41,524 nucleotides of DNA from Dinochytrium kinnereticum (Eukaryota; Chytridiomycota; Chytridiomycetes; Chytridiales; Chytridiaceae), in the NCBI GenBank assembly GCA_027604005.1, contig JADGJT010000161.1, positions 1-41,524 on the forward strand, written 5' to 3'. The notes beneath the pieces were generated by a model. That model was not told the DNA's origin and did no database searches. It saw only the letters and a list, made by a program, of their open reading frames with translations. Made by a program: the position numbers and the translations under genes. Below, piece by piece: positions 10,028 to 20,147 of this stretch (position 1 is its first letter; each line of letters opens with the position of its first letter).

Positions 10028-13000
10028 ATGCGGCGCCCAACCACCGCCAGTATCCGTCACAGCAGCAACAACCGCATCTATGCTGAAAGCAATGATGAGT
10101 TGGAAGAGGGGGAGGAAGAGTCCGTGCAGGTCTCCACCCCCGTCGACTACTCCGACGACTCTCCCTTCCTTATCCACTACAACAACTCATCCTCAAAGCA
10201 GTCCACCTCCCCCCCTCACACAACCACGGCCACTGCTTCCACCTCCCCCATGTCGCCCCACCTCCCTTCATCTCCTCCTGCAGACCACAAAAGGAACCGT
10301 CCGCCCAGTCTGGCCTCCATCCGATCAACCGCTTCATCAGGATCCTCATCATCGTCCCTCGTCTCAAACTGGTTCTCGGACTCTTTCAGGGGGTTTGGCT
10401 CCCTCAAACGTGACTCGTTTCTGAGCCGTAGAATATCCTCCGCCAGCAACAACCCCCCTCATCTAAGTACCGTCGTCTCATCCTCTCATCCCGCAGACTC
10501 TTTGCTTTCATCCACTGATGATGAGGCGGTCCCACACGTTGACGACGATGCTCCCCCTCCTCCTCATCCCCCAAGCTCTCCTTGGACTATCTCTGTCGAC
10601 CTGCATCAGCAGCATGACCCTGACGCTGCCACAATTGTCGTCCGACCCACCACTACCCCCGCAAACGACAAGCAGGAAGCGACCCCGACCGCCATCACCT
10701 TTTTCCATTCCCAGGCCTCAGCAGACACCCTCACACCCGATGATGAAGCAGGTCTCAACATCACCCAGCAGGATGATGACCACCCCATTGACGACCAGGA
10801 CGAACCCGTCGATATCCGCTCCTCTTCTCGTTACCACCGATTCCATCCGCCACCTCCCACTTCCCTCCTCTCAACCACCTCTGCGACCACCTCCAATCCG
10901 CTCTACATTGCCAAGCAGAATCGTTGGAAGGCGTTTCGGAGGGGGGGTTCGTCCACAACGACTCACCGACCCCCACCACCTCCCGTCGTCTCAGGGACCG
11001 GTCACACATCCACCCTGGCAGCCACCCTCAACAGCGCCAACGTGATGCTTGGTATGGGGATCTTGAGCATCCCTTTTGCACTCTCCCATGCGGGGTGGGT
11101 GTGCGGGGTGATGATGTTGGCGGGGTTTGCGTTGATTTGCGCCCGCACAGCCATCCTTCTTGGAAAGTGCATGGAGATTCGCATGCCCATATCCTCCTCT
11201 TCCTCTGAGACAACTCCGCTCCTCTCCTCCTCCATCGTCGTCACCCCTAACCCTCACCCTCACCCCGCAAACGCCTCGTCGGTTCCCGCCACCGCCCTGC
11301 TAACACGAGCCCCATTGAGCTACCCTGACATCGGCGAGCTGGCTTTTGGAAAACCTGGACGGCACTTGGTCACCACCTTGTTCACGTTAGAGCTCTTTGC
11401 AGCTTCCACCGCGCTTGTTATCATCTGCTCCGACTCGATACAGGCATTAGCTGCAGGGTCGGAGTGGGGTGGATGGGTAGTGGGAGATTCTAGGGTCCTC
11501 AAGTGTATTGTCTCGGCCGTGTTCACCGTCACCACGTTGCCGCAGCAGTCGAGGGCATATGCGAGGGTGTTGGCGGCTGGGAGCGTGGTCGGGATTTTGA
11601 CGTTGGTCAATTTGGTTGTTATATTGGGGTATTATGGTATTGTGAGGCCGGTTTTAGTTGGGGGGGGTGGGGATAGAGATGCGGTTATGGGTTTTGTGGA
11701 CGGAAGCATTAGTGGAGGAGGATCCGTTTGGGAACCTGCGGAGACATTTGCTTGGCCTTCGAGTTTTGTTGGATTTGGTGTGGCTGCTGGGTTGTTTATT
11801 GTTAATTTAGATGGTATGTTTTTTGTTGTTGTTTTTGTTTTATTTTGATTTTTAGTTTCGTCCCGTTTTTTTTTTTATTTGTTCTTCTGGGCGTTCCCTT
11901 TTCTTTTCTTTCCTTCTTTCTTTCTTTCTTTCTCTTCTATGTTGTTGGTAGCTGCTGTTTTGATAATGGTTTCATTTTGCCTCATCCTTCTCGTAATTTT
12001 ATATATCTTATCCTTTTGGTTTTGTGGACGGTCATCCGCACTTTCATTCCTTTTTTTCTTTTGGGATTGTCGATGGGAAGGAGCTTTAACCACATGTCTC
12101 TCCTCTTCTCTACCCTCATTTTCTCCTCCATAGCACACGCGGTATTTCCAAACATTTATAGAGACCTAAAGGTTCCCGCGGATTTCCCGAAGGTCGTTAA
12201 GAGGACTTATACCATGAATTTCTTGCTTTATCTATTCTTTATGTCGGTTGGGTATCTTATGTTTGGGAGGGTAAGTTCTTGTTTTTTTTTGTTTTTTTTT
12301 GTTTTTATTGGCTGCTTTTTTCGGGGCTTTTTTTTGTTGTGTGTCTTCTTTTTTCTGAGTTTAGTGTGAGATCTATGGGTGTTTGTGTGAGGAGACGGAG
12401 GAGTTAAAAGGGTTCCCTGCTTTCGCTACTATTCTCTCCTTTTTTTCGTTCTTAGGATGACGCATGTAATAAGCTGCGTGGTGGAAATCACGGGATTGAA
12501 AGCAATTCGAATCGCTAGACATCCCTTCTCTTTACACTTTTAAGTTCAAACCCCTTCCGTCCCTTACCTACTACTTCGTTCCTCTGCCCTCACCCGATGA
12601 AAGAAAAAAAACGAAGACTTTCTGACACTAATCTTCCTATCTTTTCCTTTTTCAACAATAGTCTGTCCTCCCCGAAATCACCCTCAACCTCCCCTCCTCC
12701 TCAACCCTCACAACCTTAACCCTCCTTCTCACAGCCCTGAACCCCCTCACAAAGTACGCCCTTCTCCTTCGCCCTGTAACCTCCCACCTCGAAACCCTCC
12801 TCAACCTAACTCCTACCACCCACCTCCACCCGCGTCCCTCTCCCCGCCCCCCACCTTCCTCAACGCATCATCCAATCCACCCTAACGCGCCCCCGCAGAA
12901 TCTGTATCGGATTCGCGTGGCGATGGCTGGGGAGAGGAAGTGGGTTGTTTGGGCGGTCAGAATAAGCGTCTCTGTTTTCGTTGCGGGGTTCGCCATTGCT

Positions 13001-13198
13001 GTGCCGAGGTTTCATGCTGTCATGGGGTTGCTTGGAAGCTGTTTCAGCTTTTTGGTGGCGGTTTGTTTGCCTGCTGCATGTCATTTGAGGCTTTTTCCGG
13101 GTGAGAGGGGGTGGAGGAGGGTTGGGAGCTACGCGATTTTGGGGGTTGGATTTGGGTTTGCTTTTGTTGGGACTTGGGGGGCTCTGGTTGGGGTTTAG
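10028..13198 (+). CDS. AVT1-like vacuolar amino-acid transporter (AAAP family), 819 aa
   Basis: This is a proton-coupled amino-acid transporter of the Aa_trans/AAAP family, related to yeast vacuolar AVT1, which moves neutral amino acids across the vacuolar membrane. Exons are 10028-11813, 12134-12270 and 12662-13198, in phase. Residues 1-320 are a disordered Ser/Pro/Asp-rich N-terminal tail, as in AVT1. The membrane part starts with STLAATLNSANVMLGMGIL and SIPFALSHAGWVCG, the family's first helix, and continues with SYPDIGELAFGKPG. Exons 1 and 2 join to give NLDAHAVFPNIYRDLKVP, the conserved HAVFPNIYRD segment. Exon 3 gives LPEITLNLP, LNPLTKYALLLRP and the last helices, which end in VGTWGALVGV. 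About 10-11 helices are expected. The first ATG after an upstream stop-free stretch is at 10028; more upstream initiation is less likely. Confidence 0.9.
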
Positions 13199-13450
13199 AT
13201 ATGCTTCTTTTTTTTTGGTCAGGGTGGTTTTTCTTGGTTTTTAAGTCCTTTTTTTTTTTTTGTTATTTTGACGCAAGGGCTGCGTTGAGTTGCGTTGGAG
13301 CGAGTGTGCGTTCAGGATGGCGAAGGGAAGGAGGATGAGATTGGGCGAGGGGTTCGGGCAGCTGGAGAGGAGTCGTTTTTGCTGCCATTATTTCCATTTT
13401 CGGTTTTGAGTTATTAAGGTAGTTGGGGTGGTTTGGTTGTTGGTTCGGTT

Positions 13451-13483
<33 letters not shown>

Positions 13484-15417
13484 TTATTATTTGTTTGTTT
13501 TTGTTGCTTGTGGGGTCTATTTGGTATTGAAGGTTGGATGGGGAGGGTTTGCAGTTTTGTTCCGTGTTGGCTACATCTGATGGCTTTGTCTTCCCCTTTT
13601 TTTTTTCTTTTGTCAGGCGCGTCTTCTTCTCTCTTTCCTTTTTCTTCTAAAACGTTTCATGCAGAATTGCAGTTCATCGTTAAACTTCCCCTCTTCTCTC
13701 CCTCAACCAGTGTCTCTTCCCGTTTGAGCTGGGCGAAAATGTGGGGGCATACCAGCTTTTGCTTTCCTTTTTTCACCCTCCTTTTTTTCTTCGCTTTTGC
13801 TGCAACATTTATCTTCTTTCTTTTCTGGTATTATCCCAAGCTTATTTTCAAATGACCTTCATTCATGGTTCTTCGCTCAACCCTCCACCTCCTCTCCCCT
13901 TCCGCATTCTTTTTGTTTTTCTGTTATAGAAATAATAGTTTTTTGGGTAGCGTTGGACTTGCTCCCCCTTCTGTTTCGTGGAGGTAGGATGATGGCCTCA
14001 TGTATTTTCATTAAGACGAGTTATTTTTTGCAAATTACTTTTATTTTGATTTGCGTGCGAGTGCGCGCAACTCTGTTTCGATCCAGTCGGCAACTCGATT
14101 GATTCGTTTTTTGGAAAACATGTGTGGTAGAGCGCCTGTGAAATGGACCAGCCGAAAAGATAATAAGGAATGAGATGAAGAAGTGAAGGGAAGCCAGTCT
14201 CTAACTCTACTTCCCACTGCGTTTAACGCTATTGCGTCTGTTCTGCAGGGAATTTAGCATCCCCTCTCTCCTTTTCGCCCATAATCTTAGGGCTAAGATA
14301 ACCTCTGCAATCTTTGATTAACTTACTTAAAGGGCAGTGGAAAGTTTCGCGTTTGAACGTGATCTTTGTCGTTGACAGTGGAATGAGATAACGTGGCGGC
14401 TTCATCTGTCCGTGCGTTGGCTTGGTTGTCTTGCAGGAATTGAGGGTTCTCTCATCTTTTTCATTGTCTTTATTTTTTCCGGTGAGTTGAGCGTTTACGT
14501 CTCTAAATACTTCGGTCGTCTCTTTTTGTTGACACGTCGTCATGAAATTGCGGTTATGGCCGAACTATTTTCTTCCAATAAATTCACAAGAACCAACTTC
14601 ACGCCGGGTGACTGATACTTGTTTTACATCCGTTGATGTGACTTCTGGATATTGCCTTTGTGATGAAGGTGGGGCGATTGCTTTGTAGTTCATAGTACTT
14701 GGGACGAGCCGCATATAGTGTTGGCCTCTTTTCAGCTGCTTTTAAAGATATGGGTGAGGCTAAAGCAAAGGAACGTCAACCTCCCTCTCGACTTCCCACC
14801 GTTGGTCATCTCTCAAGCTTCATCCTCCCACACCTATGGGACCGCTCTTTCTCCACCAACGACAGCTACCACGCTCACTGTGCCCCCGCAGACTACATTG
14901 ACCAGCCGTCGGGTTCGGGCAGGGTGAGCTGTGATAGATGCAGACTTTCATGCGGAGCTGATTTTGTTCGTGTGGGAATGGTAACCAACAGATCCACACT
15001 TTCTAAATGCACCCGCAATACCTTTTTTTGTCTCAAAGGGCAGTGGATTCCAGTCTTTTCATTCTCGACATATCACCCACTTAGTGGTTTGTTTTTCTTA
15101 CACGTTGTCGTTACGGCATGCGTCTCTTCTTCGTTTAGACGGTTGACTTATTTTTGATAGATAGGTTGGGTTTCATGCGCGATACATGCTATTCTCTTAC
15201 AACATTCATCATTCTTCGACCGATATGATCCTCTGGGCTATTTCCAACAATCTTCCATCTTCCCGACTATTCATAGATAACATAAAGAAGACGATGCATA
15301 ATGCTGTCTATTTGCATGCAGACTAGCTAAAAGCCTACCAAATAGGCTACATTAAAATCACTAACGCGCTCCAGAACTCCATGACGGCAAATCCCATCCC
15401 ACAGCTTCAATAATTGA
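13199..15417. other. gene-poor, T-rich region between convergent genes
   Basis: I see no supported gene in this 2.2 kb between the stop of the transporter (+) and the stop of the first acidic paralog (-). It has long T-rich tracts, a (TTG)10 microsatellite, and one stretch at about 14750-14927 where two plus-strand frames stay open and GC content rises, with no recognisable domain. Confidence 0.45.
13451..13480 (+). repeat. (TTG)10 microsatellite
   Basis: Ten uninterrupted TTG units follow the transporter gene. They create a spurious poly-Leu reading frame. Confidence 0.95.
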
Positions 15418-17693
15418 TTATCCCAAACAATTGAATCTTTTGAGGTACGTTGATAGCCTCTTCATCCTCCTTTCCCCCTTTCCAATTCTCTCATCATCAT
15501 CGCATATTGATTCCTCATCCTCCTTATCGCCTCTTTCAGAGATGCTTGGGAAGGAAAAGTACGGGGACGCGGATTGAGTCAGCTGCGATGAGTTATAAAT
15601 TGGAAGGGGGGCGGTGTTAGACAGCGTGAGGTCCTCGATCGAATTGAATGGTTCAGCTGGAGATTTTGAATAAAACTAACGGTTTGGGTGTGAGTTTTGG
15701 TTCAAAGAAAGATTGGGTAGCAAATACTAACGTTTTTGAAAAGCCTGGTGAAAGGTCTCAGAATCTTGTTCTTCAAGGTCGTTTTGAAGAACTTTTCTAG
15801 AGTGCTGACCGGTTTCACGGGAAGGATGTCTTGCAGCTCAACGATCAGGAAGTCGAGACTGCTCATGGATGCGTCATCATCGTGATCAAGTGACGTTGAG
15901 TCCATCTCCGATAGTGAACCAATTTCTTTGCTAGATGTAAGACTCTGCGTGTTCATCTCACCGTCAAGCTGTTTGTCGGACGAGGGGAGGATCGCCAGCC
16001 CCTTATCGGACAACACATCCGCTTCGTCGTGGGAAGGTAAGCGACAGCTATTCAATTCTCTGAGCTTTTTCGGTTCCGCTTCCTTCTCGTCTTCTTCAGC
16101 CTTTCCCTCGTACTCCTCGTATGCTTGGAAAGGCGAGATGACAAGCTCCCAATCATCCCTTCCGTCGTCCTCAAGTCCTGTCGCACCGTTCTCTTCATGT
16201 CCGGCACTAGCCTCGCGCCATTTCTTGTCATCGTCTTCAATGGAGGGGTGTATATGAAACCATTCGTCACTGTCGATCCCATCAACCTCATCCACCTTCT
16301 GAACCATACTTCCAATCACTAAGCTTTCCTCAACATGATCCACCGGAATCTCATCCCCTACCAGCTCCCACTCCATGTCCAAAGCCTCGCCGGAAATTAC
16401 TTGCTTAGCAGGCACTATAACCGTCTCTCCCATATCTTCGTTGCGGTCCTTCTCGCCTTCAAATTCAAAAGGTGACGAAAGAGGTTCCCAATCATCCTCA
16501 TCGTTCCATTCCCTGTCCGTCTCCACCCCGCAACCGGTCGCAACTACTTTTTCAATAATCACCATCGCGGCATCACCAGACTCTTCCACGCTCCCTTCCG
16601 CGTCGAATTCAGCAGGTGGAAGGACCTGTTCCCACTCCTCCATATCACTTCCTTCTACTTCTTCTTTACCTATATCTAGGATCATCTTCTTATCCACCTT
16701 GACTAATAACTCCTCTTTAGTCTTGCGAGCGTTAAGTGCCTCCTCAAAGCAATACTCCCACTGTCCCTCTCCTGAATAACCCTCAGAGACCTCATACTTT
16801 GTGTTAACTTCTTTCCCAACCACTCCCCTTTCCAAGTAATCCTTTTCTTTTGGCCTATCTAAAGAACCCAACTCCCTGAGCTCATGAATACCAGAATCTC
16901 TCCTTTCACCGCTATCAACTATCGCCTTCTCAATAGTCTCCTCCTTTCCAACTAGATTCTCCTCGTCCCTCTCGTACTTTTCTTTGGACCCCGATGTCGG
17001 CATTCCTATCGCCCTATCCGCCTCGATTTCATCCAATTCCTCTCTCGTCCTCTCGTAAGCCTTAATTATCTCCAGCACCCATTCTCCTATTGCTCTATCT
17101 GCCCCACCCTCATCACTTTCCTTTATATGGAGATCCTCTCCAGCCTTTTCGTAAGACTCAAGCATATCCAACACCAATCTCCCCATGTCTTCCTCTATAT
17201 CAACCTCGTTTAAACCCCTTTCAACGAGATCGACCAATTCATCTTCCCCTATGTCCTCCCAGTCAGAATCCTCCCAAATCCCCAACTCCCTCTCGTCTTC
17301 CTCGTGAATATTTCCAAATACTCTATCACGCTCTTGACTTGTCTTCGATCCTTTGTGGTGGGCGGCACCGCTCCTCAGAGGAGACACGCAACTCTCGCTG
17401 AGAAACGGCTTGCTGTTTACGCGGCATTCGGCTTCGTTAAGATGCCGAAACCTCTCGGTCTCGCTTTTTGGGGTTGGGCGGCTAGCCTCTGAGTAAAAGA
17501 GCTATCGAACGTCAGATTGATAGAATTACAACACAAACCTTATTAAGGCAAAGCCGGCCCCACAATGAGGTGGGATTGGACTGTTGGTCAATCTTGGGAT
17601 GGATTTCTATGTGAATTAAGTCAAATGTCGTTTTGCTTATAGATCTAAAAGACTTCTGGTGCAGAAGAACTTTTACTCACCGTTTTTAGGCAT
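15418..17693 (-). CDS. acidic W-x-x-[LVI] repeat protein, copy 1 of a tandem paralog pair, 702 aa
   Basis: No known family is recognised. Exons in transcript order are 17693-17681, 17606-17539, 17501-15732 and 15675-15418, all in phase. Two introns are as short as 37 and 56 nt. The protein begins MPKNEI, has conserved LRSGAA near residue 69, and is mostly Glu/Asp-rich and probably disordered. Six acidic motifs occur at about residues 108 (DWEDI), 317 (EWEQV), 364 (DWEPL), 406 (EWELV), 440 (EWFHI) and 477 (DWELV). These match the Atg8/LC3-interacting form W-x-x-[LVI] with upstream acids. Near the end, a hydrophobic LDFLIVELQD and an amphipathic FTRLFKN precede the last intron. The final exon ends in a basic TYLKRFNCLG. 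The ATG is the only start conserved with copy 2, but further 5' exons are possible. Function is unknown. Confidence 0.75.
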
Positions 17694-17836
17694 TTTCTTG
17701 GCGACGTCCAGTCTATATAGTATGGATGGGTGCTGAGATTCAAGTCAGTGCATAGAAATCACCTCTTTCAAAAGAATAGCAGGTCGATAAAGGGGGCACA
17801 ACGTGACAACACCATCGCGCTGAGGGACTCACTCAC

Positions 17837-17922
17837 CTCGATGATCTCTTCGAGGCGTATCAAAGTCAAGCGTTCTTGAGCGTTCTTCCTAGCCGCTGCT
17901 TTTGAAGAACTCGCAGTACTTA
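17837..17922 (-). other. conserved leader exon candidate upstream of copy 1
   Basis: On the minus strand this stretch encodes TASSSKAAARKNAQERLTLI then RLEEIIE and ends exactly at a GTGAGT donor. The corresponding place upstream of copy 2 (22590-22510) encodes PASSSELAIKTNAQERLILI then RREEGIE, also ending at GTGAGT. Keeping the frame while sequences differ suggests a translated exon. However, its phase does not fit the next conserved frame (VAKKMPKNE) through the acceptors I can see, so it may be 5' UTR. Confidence 0.45.
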
Positions 17923-18051
17923 CGGTCGAATTTATGGGAGCGAAAGATCTACTACAAAATGAAGCAAAGAATAAAAGTAAGAAAAAAATTATAATGCAAA
18001 GCGTCATTCCCACTCCTTTCAGTCAATAGCATGACATTGTGAACGCGTTTT

Positions 18052-18095
18052 CTGTATTCAGATTGGATTGTTACTGTGATCTTCTGGTGACTTAC
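18052..18095 (-). other. intron-like element conserved between the paralog leaders
   Basis: A 44-nt minus-strand segment running from GTAAGT to TACAG is preceded by TTTACATGAT. It is almost identical to a 43-nt segment at 22770-22728 upstream of copy 2. Both ends look like splice sites. The flanking sequence has no shared open frame, so this is more likely a leader intron than a coding intron. Confidence 0.5.
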
Positions 18096-20147
18096 ATCAT
18101 GTAAATCTTTGCTTCTAGTCAAAAAACTCCTTAACTGGTCAGCCATTAAACCCTTCCTATGAAGTCTTGAGCGTGAAGGGTTGCTGGGTCTTTGCGCGAT
18201 TCAGGTGTGAAAGTAGTGGATTGTGATGATGTGGGGCTATTGTGTTCGACGACAAGGGCACGACATTATCAATGCTTTTTTAGACTCACATAATGATTTA
18301 CCCGGCGATTCTCTCTCTGTCCCGTTGTGCTAAGGGCTTTCTACTCCGAGTGGTTACTCTGAGAGACTTCGTAACAAGAATATTAATGAGAATATGGAGA
18401 GAAATGAATTCTTGCATTATTGGATCTTGTTACGGCTGCAAGGACGTACCTGAATTGAGTATATGATGTGGGCTGGTCTTGTCTCAATTCAGCCTCCACA
18501 TTAAACTCTACAGCCATTGGTAGGCTCGCCAGGCCCAGCCCCATGAGTTATCCAGCAACGTGAAGATGAACTTCTTACCAAGGTTCAGAATTTTAGGAAT
18601 CTGGGCATAAAAATGTCCCTTGGCTAAATATTTGGTGCGGCGAGAAGCTCCCTTTAACCCTAACGAATAACTGTAAAGAGATAGTATGAATAAAGCCGTG
18701 TCAATGTTCGTTGAATCATCCTAGTTAAACATAAAAACAAATTCCGCCGGAATCGTGTTTGACCTTTACCATTTGCCTGCCTTCTCAAGGAAAAAATAAA
18801 TGCATACCAGCTATTGGGACATTGAGCACTTTAATAGAAGACATTTTATAGAGCTTACGGAATAAACTCCACCAGATAGTGAGGGAAAGAACGACGGACA
18901 TGGAAGAAAGTGCCGTTTCAGACATCGGGTGGATGCGATGAATGAGAAGGGAAAAAAGTTTAACCTATATGAACAGTAAAGGGGGGAAGGGGAAGAACGA
19001 GAAAGATTGTGGGAAAGGAAAAGAACTTACCACTCTTACTTCATTCGGAGCTTTCAGGATCAACCTGACTATCTTACTCTGGTATTTTAGGCACTTTGTT
19101 TTAGAGTTTTATAAGTGACTGGGGCGTGATATTATACTAAAAGGAGAAAGTGTGAGAATACAATCATAGCAGATTGCGCAATCCGTACGTTCTTTATATG
19201 GACATCATGTATACCAGAGCCTACATGTAAGCAACCCATGTCCTATTTGTGGATCAACTAAATCAAAACCCATTCGCAGGTACCAGACGGCGGTGGCTGA
19301 TGCTTGGCATAGTGATAGAGGAAAAATCAGTAGAAAGACATCTGCAGAACATAGGCTCTCACGGCTATCATTAGTTCGTGCACCGCTTTTGATAGAGGCA
19401 AAATCGTCAGATTAAAGGAAGTTTACTGAAAACGCGCTCAATGGGTAACAGATGGATCCTGAGAATTGATTTACTCACCTTGCCTAGTCGTAATGCAGGT
19501 TGCATGAGACCAGCCAACGGTGGTTCGTATGCGAGTGTTGGGATTATCAAGGCTAGGAACAAAACTGGAAGAGTTCAAATCAAAGTCGATAGAAAAGTCA
19601 TTGGAAAATGATTGGTGTTTGAGGTCGCGTAAAGTACGTAGCTCAACCCATGGGCCAAAAAAAGATTTGTCTGCGCGTCGCAATGAAGTGATAACTCATC
19701 ACATTTAGGTTGATTGTCCTGGGGTATATAGGATACCTAGGATGCACAGGCATTTTATTCAAACACATTGAGTGGTAAGGTAATGCAGATGCGGTCGAGC
19801 ACCCTATTCCTCACGCGTGGTTCTATGCTGTTCTATCTTGTTTTAAAAACATTTAAATAAACTCATCACATTAACCGACATCATAGAGGGGTGAATATTG
19901 CATAGGTAGATTAATACTAGATTTCTATTTATTCGAATGCGGGCTAGCTCAAGACGACATTCTTCCATGTTGCGTGAAAAATACAGCGACTTCATTACGC
20001 CCCTGGGACCCGGAAAAAAACAAACCTCCACTTACTGCCTCAAGCGTTTGCTTACTTTTTAATATCACCTAAGCAAAATATTCTCTTCAGGTATGTTAAT
20101 AATCTCTTCAACTTTTGTAAAGCCATTAACAGTTATTTCCATATTTA

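Larger units (their letters stand above)
15418..18130 (-). repeat. tandem segmental duplication, unit 1
   Basis: This direct repeat pairs with 20148-22810 at an offset of about 4.7 kb. Similarity covers the whole gene plus about 440 bp upstream of the ATG. Marks shared near the far end include GAACGCGTTTTCTGTA and CTTACATCATGTAAATCTTT. Beyond this point only weak similarity remains. Confidence 0.8.
17694..20147. other. inter-paralog region with conserved 5' leader of copy 1
   Basis: No independent gene is supported. The part next to the copy 1 ATG (about 17694-18130) is clearly alignable with the same place upstream of copy 2 and carries splice-like elements described separately. The rest is AT-rich with scattered minus-strand donor-like sites (for example ACTCAC at about 19475 and ACTTAC at about 19028 and 20033), which could belong to spliced leader exons. 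I cannot join them into a convincing frame. Confidence 0.4.

Noticed and set aside
11845..12133. Hydrophobic open frame in the first transporter intron
   Set aside because: Splicing 11813 to 12134 restores the family motif HAVFPNIYRD exactly. The hydrophobic frame comes from T-rich intron sequence.
12450..12580. tRNA-like fragments (GGTGGAAATCAC, AAGTTCAAACCCC) in the second transporter intron
   Set aside because: I could not fold an acceptor stem or a matching T-stem, so no tRNA is called.
13433..13855. Poly-Leu membrane-like open frame
   Set aside because: It is produced by the (TTG)10 microsatellite and T-rich DNA; there is no ATG-led coding signal or splice support.
17768..18013. Signal-peptide-like frame beginning MTLCIIIFFLLLFF upstream of copy 1
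   Set aside because: The same ATG in copy 2 is followed by a stop after three codons (ATG ACG CTT TGA), so the hydrophobic start is not conserved. Only the downstream NAQERL segment is.
17952..18146. Minus-strand open frame beginning ATG-GCT-GAC upstream of copy 1
   Set aside because: The aligned place upstream of copy 2 has a shifted frame with stops. Only the splice-like element is conserved, so coding is unlikely.
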